The notes below the pieces were generated by a model. That model worked only from the letters and a program-made list of their open reading frames with translations. It had not been told where the DNA came from and did no database searches. Made by a program: the position numbers and the translations under genes. Below are positions 58,996-64,000 of a stretch of 64,000 bases of DNA, piece after piece (within the stretch, counting starts at the first letter, position 1; every line of letters begins with the position of its first letter). Source of the stretch: Verrucomicrobiia bacterium (lineage in GTDB: Bacteria; Verrucomicrobiota; Verrucomicrobiia; JABWAM01); NCBI GenBank assembly GCA_028687435.1, contig JAQUAF010000003.1, positions 62,001 to 126,000 of the forward strand, given 5' to 3'.

Positions 58996-59460
58996 TCAGG
59001 AGCTGAATTTCAGATCGCCAATGATCACGTCCACGCCACCCATGGCTTTGATCAGAATGCTGGCGTCAAGGTAGAGCACTTCGGCGTCTTCAACCGTTAT
59101 TTCGCGCCGAACCTCTTTTCCCTTGGGAATCTCCAGCTTCACTTTTTCCGTCTGACGTTGTTTTTCGACTTTTCCCTTGAGAACAATGAGCGCGTCAACT
59201 TCATTGAGATCCTCAAAACCATCATTTTTGATGGAGACGGTGATGATGCGTTTCTTTTCCTTGCTTCGTTTTTCGTTCCAACGCACCTTCAATTTCAAGT
59301 TCTTTGGAACGTTGATCGCGGGGGGCGGGGCATTGGTGACGCCGGCGGCGGGTGGAGCTTTTGTGGTTCCTGCGGCGCTCGTTTGATTGGTGGATTGCGC
59401 CCGGGCAAGGGCGAAGGCTGAAAAACATAGCGCCAGAACGGCCAATTGGATGGATTTCAT
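58996..59460 (-). CDS. small secreted protein with proline/alanine-rich linker
   Basis: 154 residues. Signal peptide SIQLAVLALCFSAFALARAQ, then a Thr/Ala/Pro-rich linker, then a charged beta-rich domain (RWNEKRSKEKKRIITVSIKN, VDALIVLKGKVEKQRQTEKV, VDVIIGDLKFSS). Probably a periplasmic or surface domain of immunoglobulin-like type, related in layout to the neighbouring DUF1573 protein 58 bp downstream. No named family recognised. Confidence 0.75.
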   Translation of the reverse strand: MKSIQLAVLALCFSAFALARAQSTNQTSAAGTTKAPPAAGVTNAPPPAINVPKNLKLKVRWNEKRSKEKKRIITVSIKNDGFEDLNEVDALIVLKGKVEKQRQTEKVKLEIPKGKEVRREITVEDAEVLYLDASILIKAMGGVDVIIGDLKFSS

Positions 59461-59596
59461 GACTTGATCTCCTGGGATGATGTGGTGATAGGGTGATTTT
59501 TATGAATTATTGTATGATGAAAATAAAAATCAAGGATGAAAGCCGTTTTTTAGGGAATTGATTTTCTCCGCTTTGTGGGCGCAAGATGCCGGGTTC

Positions 59597-62539
59597 ATGG
59601 ACGACAAGTGGATCAGCATTGGCGGTGCGCGCCAGCATAACCTGAAGAATCTGACTCTTCGGATTCCCAAACGCAAGCTGGTGGTGGTCACGGGCTTGAG
59701 CGGCAGCGGCAAGTCGTCGCTGGCGTTTGACACCATTTTTGCCGAGGGACAGCGCAAGTACGTGGAAAGTCTCTCGGCCTACGCCCGGCAGTTCCTCGAC
59801 CAGTTGCAGAAGCCGGACGTGGATTTCATCGAGGGACTTTCCCCGGCCGTGGCCATCGAACAACGGACATCCGCCTCCAATCCGCGCTCCACGATTGCCA
59901 CAACCACTGAAATTTACGATTTTTTGCGTCTCCTTTACGCCCACCTTGGGTTGCCGCATTGTCCCAAGTGCGGCAAGGCGATCACCAGCCAGACGGTGCA
60001 GGATATCGTGGATCGACTGCTGGCTTTCCCCGAGGGCACCGCCCTGATGTTGCTGGCGCCCCTGGTGCGCGGACGCAAGGGGGAGTTTCGCGATGTTTTC
60101 GACAAGCTGCGCACCCAGGGCTTCATGCGGGCGCGGGTGGATGGGACGCTGATCGACCTGGATAAAACCAAGGCCGGGGCGCCGGAGGCCATCCGGCTGG
60201 ACAAGCATCGCGAGCATGTCATCGAGGCGGTGGTGGACCGTTTGCCGCTTGATGCGAAGCATCGAACCCGGCTGACCGATTCGGTGGAAATGGCTTTGCG
60301 ATGGGGCGAGGGGGTTTTGCTGGCGTTGACGGCGCCCCTGACCGTCCAGCGAATGGCGCCCGCGCCGGGTGATGCGTCCTGGCGGGAAAACCTGATGAGC
60401 ACGAAGAACGCCTGTGTGGATTGCGGACTCAGTTTTGGCGAGCTGACGCCGCGACATTTTTCCTTCAACAGTCCGTATGGCGCCTGTCCGGGGTGCCATG
60501 GATTGGGGCAGGAGATGTATTTTACGCCGGATTTGGTGGCGCCCGATCCGGAGAAGAGCATTCAGGATGGCGCGGTGGCCCCATGGCGCCGGGGAGGGCG
60601 GCGGATGATCGCCTATTATAAAATGCTGTTGAAGTCCGTTTGCGCCCATTATGGGGTGGATGTGGCTGCGCCGTGGAAGGATTTGGCGGAGAATGTCCGG
60701 CAGGGCATTCTTTTTGGCACGGGAACTGACGAGGTCGTTTTTCGAATGATGCGCGGCGGACATCCCCACACGGTGAAAAAAGCGTTTGAGGGGGTCATTC
60801 CGCAATTGCAACGCCTGTTTGTGGAGTCGGAGAGCGAGTTTACCCGCAACCGGTTGAGGGGGTACCAGGCTTTTCGTCCCTGCACGGATTGCGGCGGTTC
60901 GCGGCTGAAAAAGGAAAGCCTCGCGGTGTCGGTTGGCGGCAAGTCGATCATGGATTTGACACGCTTGACGGTGGCCGAGGCGATCCGGTTTTTTGACGAC
61001 TGCCGGTGGTCGCCGCACGAGGAACGGATCGGGAGCCAGATTCTGAAGGAGATCCGGTCGCGCTTGGGGTTTTTATCGGAGGTGGGGTTGGGGTATCTGA
61101 GCCTTGACCGTGAGAGCGGCACGTTGTCCGGCGGTGAAGCGCAGCGCATCAAGCTGGCGACGCAACTGGGTTCGCGTCTTTCCGGCGTGATTTATGTTTT
61201 GGACGAGCCGAGCATCGGTTTGCATCAGCGCGACAACCGCCGGCTTTTGGAAACCCTGCGGCAGTTGCGCGATCTGGGAAACACGGTGATCGTGGTCGAA
61301 CACGACGAGGAAACCATCGCCGCCGCGGATTATGTGCTGGATTTGGGGCCGGGCGCGGGGGTCCGGGGCGGGGAATTGGTGGCGGCCGGATCGGTGGAGG
61401 AAATCAAGGCTTCGCAAAAATCCCTGACGGGACGTTATCTGACCGGCGAATTGAAAATCCGCGCGCCTCGCCGCCGGGTGGCGCCGGTGGGGGACTGGCT
61501 TCGCATTGCCGGGGCGGCGGAAAACAATCTTAAAAACATCGATGTGGAAATTCCGCTGGGGTTGTTGGTGTGCGTGACGGGGGTCAGCGGTTCGGGCAAG
61601 AGCACGTTGGTGGACGACATCCTCCGCCGGGCCTTGCAACGGCGCTTTTACGGGGGCAAGGAAAGACCTGGAAAACATCGGGAGATCGAGGGGGTGGAGA
61701 ATCTCGACAAAATGATTGTCATCGACCAGTCGCCCATCGGACGCACCCCGAGGTCAAACGCCCTGACCTACACGGGCGCCTTTGGCTTGATTCGCGACCT
61801 GTTTGCCGGGTTGCCCGCATCCAAGGTGCGCGGCTATGGACCGGGGCGTTACAGCTTCAATGTCAAAGGCGGACGCTGCGAAAAATGCCAGGGCGACGGC
61901 GTGTTGAAGATCGAGATGCATTTCCTGCCGGATGTTTATGTGGAGTGCGAGGTGTGCCGGGGGCGGCGTTACAACCGGGAGACGCTGGAGATTTCCTACA
62001 AGGGGAAAAACATCGCCGATGTGCTGGACATGACGGTGGATGAAGGAGTGGCTTTCTTTCGGAATGTGCCTTCGCTCAAGGCGTCGTTGGACATGCTGGC
62101 GCAGGTGGGACTGGGATATTTGAGGTTGGGTCAGCAGGCCACCACGCTTTCCGGCGGCGAAGCGCAACGAATCAAACTGGCCACCGAACTGGCGCGAAAA
62201 GCGACGGGACGGACCCTGTACATTTTGGATGAGCCGACCACCGGGCTGCATTTTGCCGATGTGGAAAAACTGCTGGAAGTGCTTTTCCGTTTGCGTTCCG
62301 CGGGCAACACGGTGCTGGTCATCGAACACAATCTGGATGTCATCCAATGCGCGGATTGGCTGGTGGATCTGGGGCCGGAAGGCGGCGGAGGCGGGGGGAG
62401 GGTGGTTGCGGCGGGGACTCCCGAGCAGGTGTCGCGTTGCGCCGAGTCTTACACCGGCCGGTTTCTGGCCTCGCATCTCGCCGCAGCCGGAGCGGTGCCG
62501 CCAAACCCAAAAGGGAGATCGGAGACTGAAGAGTCCTGA
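59597..62539 (+). CDS. uvrA: excinuclease ABC subunit A
   Basis: ATPase that recognises DNA damage in nucleotide excision repair. 980 residues from the ATG at 59597; the frame is open upstream but [19 protein letters not shown] fits the family start. Two ABC halves: first Walker [21 protein letters not shown], second [20 protein letters not shown]. Signatures [20 protein letters not shown] and [20 protein letters not shown]. Zinc modules CVDC/CPGC and CEKC/CEVC. The C-terminus is complete ([20 protein letters not shown]). Confidence 0.97.
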   Translation: MDDKWISIGGARQHNLKNLTLRIPKRKLVVVTGLSGSGKSSLAFDTIFAEGQRKYVESLSAYARQFLDQLQKPDVDFIEGLSPAVAIEQRTSASNPRSTIATTTEIYDFLRLLYAHLGLPHCPKCGKAITSQTVQDIVDRLLAFPEGTALMLLAPLVRGRKGEFRDVFDKLRTQGFMRARVDGTLIDLDKTKAGAPEAIRLDKHREHVIEAVVDRLPLDAKHRTRLTDSVEMALRWGEGVLLALTAPLTVQRMAPAPGDASWRENLMSTKNACVDCGLSFGELTPRHFSFNSPYGACPGCHGLGQEMYFTPDLVAPDPEKSIQDGAVAPWRRGGRRMIAYYKMLLKSVCAHYGVDVAAPWKDLAENVRQGILFGTGTDEVVFRMMRGGHPHTVKKAFEGVIPQLQRLFVESESEFTRNRLRGYQAFRPCTDCGGSRLKKESLAVSVGGKSIMDLTRLTVAEAIRFFDDCRWSPHEERIGSQILKEIRSRLGFLSEVGLGYLSLDRESGTLSGGEAQRIKLATQLGSRLSGVIYVLDEPSIGLHQRDNRRLLETLRQLRDLGNTVIVVEHDEETIAAADYVLDLGPGAGVRGGELVAAGSVEEIKASQKSLTGRYLTGELKIRAPRRRVAPVGDWLRIAGAAENNLKNIDVEIPLGLLVCVTGVSGSGKSTLVDDILRRALQRRFYGGKERPGKHREIEGVENLDKMIVIDQSPIGRTPRSNALTYTGAFGLIRDLFAGLPASKVRGYGPGRYSFNVKGGRCEKCQGDGVLKIEMHFLPDVYVECEVCRGRRYNRETLEISYKGKNIADVLDMTVDEGVAFFRNVPSLKASLDMLAQVGLGYLRLGQQATTLSGGEAQRIKLATELARKATGRTLYILDEPTTGLHFADVEKLLEVLFRLRSAGNTVLVIEHNLDVIQCADWLVDLGPEGGGGGGRVVAAGTPEQVSRCAESYTGRFLASHLAAAGAVPPNPKGRSETEES

Positions 62540-62586
62540 TTTTTCAAGGTTGATCGTGTGGGCGTTATCCCGCCTTTGAGTGATTG

Positions 62587-62636
62587 TTTTTGCGTTGAGC
62601 GTCGAGCGTCAATCCGCCGCGCTCGGCGCGGCTTAA
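62587..62636 (+). repeat. GCGTCGAGC repeat family, copy D (interrupted)
   Basis: TTTTTGCGTTGAGCGTCGAG, then CGTCAATCCGCCGCGCTCGGCGCGGCTTAA, ending exactly at the left TTAA of the mobile element. The repeat's last bases (TTAATTTAAA) reappear after the element at 63001, so the element inserted into this copy. Confidence 0.8.
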
Positions 62637-63000
62637 CCCGAGTTTCTCAGATTTCGTAAAAAATGCACAATTTTTGCAACTCCTTCCCTGATCATGTAGA
62701 TGTCAAGGGGCTGAGTCTCCAACACATTTTTTTCGATGCCTCGAAATTGGCATCCCTTTTTCCCCTTGGCTGTCCGGGAGGCCAGCCCTCCGTCAATTCC
62801 ATCGCTGTTCAAAGGAGGGCGGGGCTCCTGCACCGCTTGTTGCCGCGAAGATAAATTGCAGTGTCATACCCATGACACAACTTGGAAATAAAATCCATGG
62901 AGCAGGTCTCCACACACGCCAAAATACGGCTTTTTCCAAAGTTTGAACCTGAAGGATGTCGAAAAATAATTGAAAAACGCCGAAATCTGAGAAACTCGGG
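62637..63000. mobile_element. MITE-like element with TTAA target duplication
   Basis: 364 bp with perfect 20-bp terminal inverted repeats CCCGAGTTTCTCAGATTTCG (62637-62656, inverted at 62981-63000), flanked by TTAA at 62633-62636 and 63001-63004. The TTAA duplication and CC-type ends are those I know for the IS1380 family. No transposase frame inside. It carries a copy of the dispersed palindrome (62814-62836). Confidence 0.88.
62814..62836. repeat. dispersed palindromic repeat, copy 3 (inside the MITE)
   Basis: GGAGGGCGGGGCTCCTGCAC continuing to CGC matches, in inverted orientation, the left arm of copy 2 at all 23 positions. The partner arm (upstream, around 62772-62792) is degenerate. The repeat may have been carried by the element or the element inserted around it. 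Confidence 0.7.
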
Positions 63001-63050
63001 TTAATTTAAAACTCAGATTGTGAAATCAACCGCTGCGTTTTGGGGGAGCC

Positions 63051-63791
63051 TCATTGGTAATCAACATCGGATACAGTAAGACTGTTGTGCTGCTTCCAAT
63101 CCACATGACCGTCGAGGAACAGGCAGTTTGCGCCCCCCTGATGATAGGATCCTAATAGATTGAGATAAGTGCTGGGAGTGAATGCGTCGGCGCCCTGGGT
63201 GTCGGTCAATATTTGATCGTTCTTGTCCCCCATTAGAATGATTGAGGAAGGGTTGGGGATGGCTGTGCATTTTTTGATGATGGCATAAGTTGAATTGGGA
63301 TGGTTCGGCCAGGCCATCAGCAGGACATTGACGGTGTAATCAACATAGTCATGGAACCACCCCTCTTTTTTTGGCATGGCTGGACACCGAAAAATCGTGG
63401 CAACGCTTCTGCTCTGAAATTTTGTCGTCGTCATATTGCCGTATTTTGCCAAAACCGGAACAGGCATGGTGGGGTATGCGGCCCAAAAACCAGTGCTGGC
63501 AATCACTGGAGGAATGAAATCGTCATTTTCATTCTCATACAGTTGTATTGCCAGGCCGATTTGCCTCAAATTGTTGACGCAGATGATCTTTTGGCTGGAT
63601 TCGCGCACCTTTTTCAAGGCTGATAAAACCAAGGCTCCAAGGACGCCAAGTATGGCTATTACAACCAAAAGCTCAACCAGTGTGAACGCCATCGCCTTTC
63701 CAAAGGCGCTGAATTTGGGAGGGAATCGCAAGGCCGTTTGTCTGCCGGAGCCTTTACGAGCGTGGGCCGCTGCGATGGAATTTTCATTCAT
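63051..63791 (-). CDS. type II secretion PulG-like pseudopilin with H-X9-DG box
   Basis: 246 residues. Prepilin peptidase site in AFTLVELLVVIAILGVLGAL near residue 35 after a long, basic leader (KGSGRQTALRFPPKFSAFGK), followed by the N-terminal helix with VRESSQKIICVNNLRQIGLA and YENENDDFIPP, and ending with HQGGANCLFLDGHVDWK, the H-X9-DG box of the large-copy pseudopilins of PVC bacteria. These minor pseudopilins form the type II secretion or pseudopilus tip. Secreted across the inner membrane and cleaved by PilD. Confidence 0.93.
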   Translation of the reverse strand: MNENSIAAAHARKGSGRQTALRFPPKFSAFGKAMAFTLVELLVVIAILGVLGALVLSALKKVRESSQKIICVNNLRQIGLAIQLYENENDDFIPPVIASTGFWAAYPTMPVPVLAKYGNMTTTKFQSRSVATIFRCPAMPKKEGWFHDYVDYTVNVLLMAWPNHPNSTYAIIKKCTAIPNPSSIILMGDKNDQILTDTQGADAFTPSTYLNLLGSYHQGGANCLFLDGHVDWKQHNSLTVSDVDYQ

Positions 63792-63862
63792 TGTTGAATT
63801 TTTTACTCCCGCGCTGAAATTCTGTCAACGTGGATATTCCATTGGGGAATGACCGGGACGGT

Positions 63863-64000
63863 TCACTGTGGAAGTGGCGAGTGCGGGCGGGCTTTGTTCA
63901 GGACTTGATCCGCCTCTTCGATCTTTTGCGCGATCTGGTCGCGGCGCTGGTAGAGAACGCCAAAATTCCGGGTGTAAACGCAATGGGTTTTGACGATGCT
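63863..64000 (-). CDS. partial gene at the window's right end
   Basis: Open reading on the minus strand from the window edge to a TGA at 63865-63863, giving 45 residues: SIVKTHCVYTRNFGVLYQRR then a helical, charged end (IAQKIEEADQVLNKARPHSP). It is open at its N-terminal side. The frame uses G/C-rich third positions like the neighbours. The function cannot be guessed; it may continue as a cytoplasmic enzyme. Confidence 0.55.
   Translation of the reverse strand, partial: SIVKTHCVYTRNFGVLYQRRDQIAQKIEEADQVLNKARPHSPLPQ

Larger units (their letters stand above)
62540..63050. other. 511-bp intergenic region containing a MITE inside a repeat
   Basis: Between uvrA and the pseudopilin. It holds repeat copy D (62587-62636), the TTAA-flanked element (62637-63000) and a short tail. 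No gene is supported; a 63-residue open frame from 62663 is wholly inside the mobile element. Confidence 0.85.

Noticed and set aside
62663-62854. 63-residue open frame in the uvrA downstream gap
   Set aside because: It lies wholly inside the TTAA-flanked element, includes the repeated palindrome in translation, and has no start signal or homology.
1-64000. CRISPR array, prophage or rRNA
   Set aside because: No regularly spaced direct repeats of CRISPR type, no phage structural genes (only one phage-type methylase), and no rRNA-like sequence were seen on reading both strands.

Overview
The window looks like a chromosomal segment of a moderately GC-rich, probably anaerobic or fermentative Gram-negative bacterium, most plausibly from the PVC superphylum (Verrucomicrobiota or Lentisphaerota type). 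The pointers are a PulG-type pseudopilin ending in an H-X9-DG box (63051-63791), DUF1573 and zinc-ribbon/RDD membrane proteins, type IV pilus ATPases, a one-subunit pyruvate:ferredoxin oxidoreductase, a pyrophosphate-type phosphofructokinase, hydrogenase maturation genes (hypF, hypC), and cobalamin finishing genes without corrin-ring genes. The phylum is an inference from gene content; no rRNA lies in the window.

Layout. 1-7.6 kb: two tiny membrane-anchored proteins, ahcY, a HAD phosphatase, and a PilB-like/PilT/PilB-like motor ATPase cluster. 7.6-10.6 kb: a minus-strand cluster of a SpoU-type RNA methyltransferase and three small zinc/membrane proteins. 10.7-13.5 kb: divergent ilvY/ilvC, with a SAM methyltransferase coupled to ilvC. 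13.5-20 kb: MFS transporter, redoxin, ComEC, secretin-like protein, GalE. 20.2-25.3 kb: cobC-cobU-cobT-cobS-cobD-cbiB. 25.3-29.4 kb: HDOD protein, tRNA-Pro(CGG), Ser/Thr kinase, HemW-like radical SAM. 29.6-39.2 kb: PPi-PFK, hypF, a phage-type Dam methylase, hypC, nifJ and a DHODH-like protein. 39.3-42.2 kb: GntR regulator with an operator inside its promoter, PIG-L deacetylase and a NagB-like protein. 42.2-50.1 kb: zinc-binding hypothetical, B12-type radical SAM, and a minus-strand series of two metallo-beta-lactamase-fold proteins, an alpha/beta hydrolase, DUF3574 and HDOD. 50.1-57.7 kb: transketolase, TrpG/PabA, YqhD, rhamnulokinase, an acyltransferase-like protein, DsrE-like. 58.2-64 kb: DUF1573, a secreted protein, UvrA, a pseudopilin and a partial gene.

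The metabolic genes fit together as glycolysis through PPi-PFK, pyruvate oxidation to acetyl-CoA with reduced ferredoxin, probable hydrogenase-linked electron disposal, sugar catabolism (rhamnose, amino sugars) with YqhD reducing aldehydes, and B12 salvage feeding B12-dependent enzymes.

The most unusual content is non-coding: two MITE-like elements with terminal inverted repeats and target duplications (one sits inside a copy of a chromosomal repeat whose other copies show the empty site); two dispersed intergenic repeat families; a 7-bp tandem repeat in several gene leaders; and clear promoters so close to start codons that the mRNAs would be nearly leaderless. I found no CRISPR array, prophage or complete insertion sequence.
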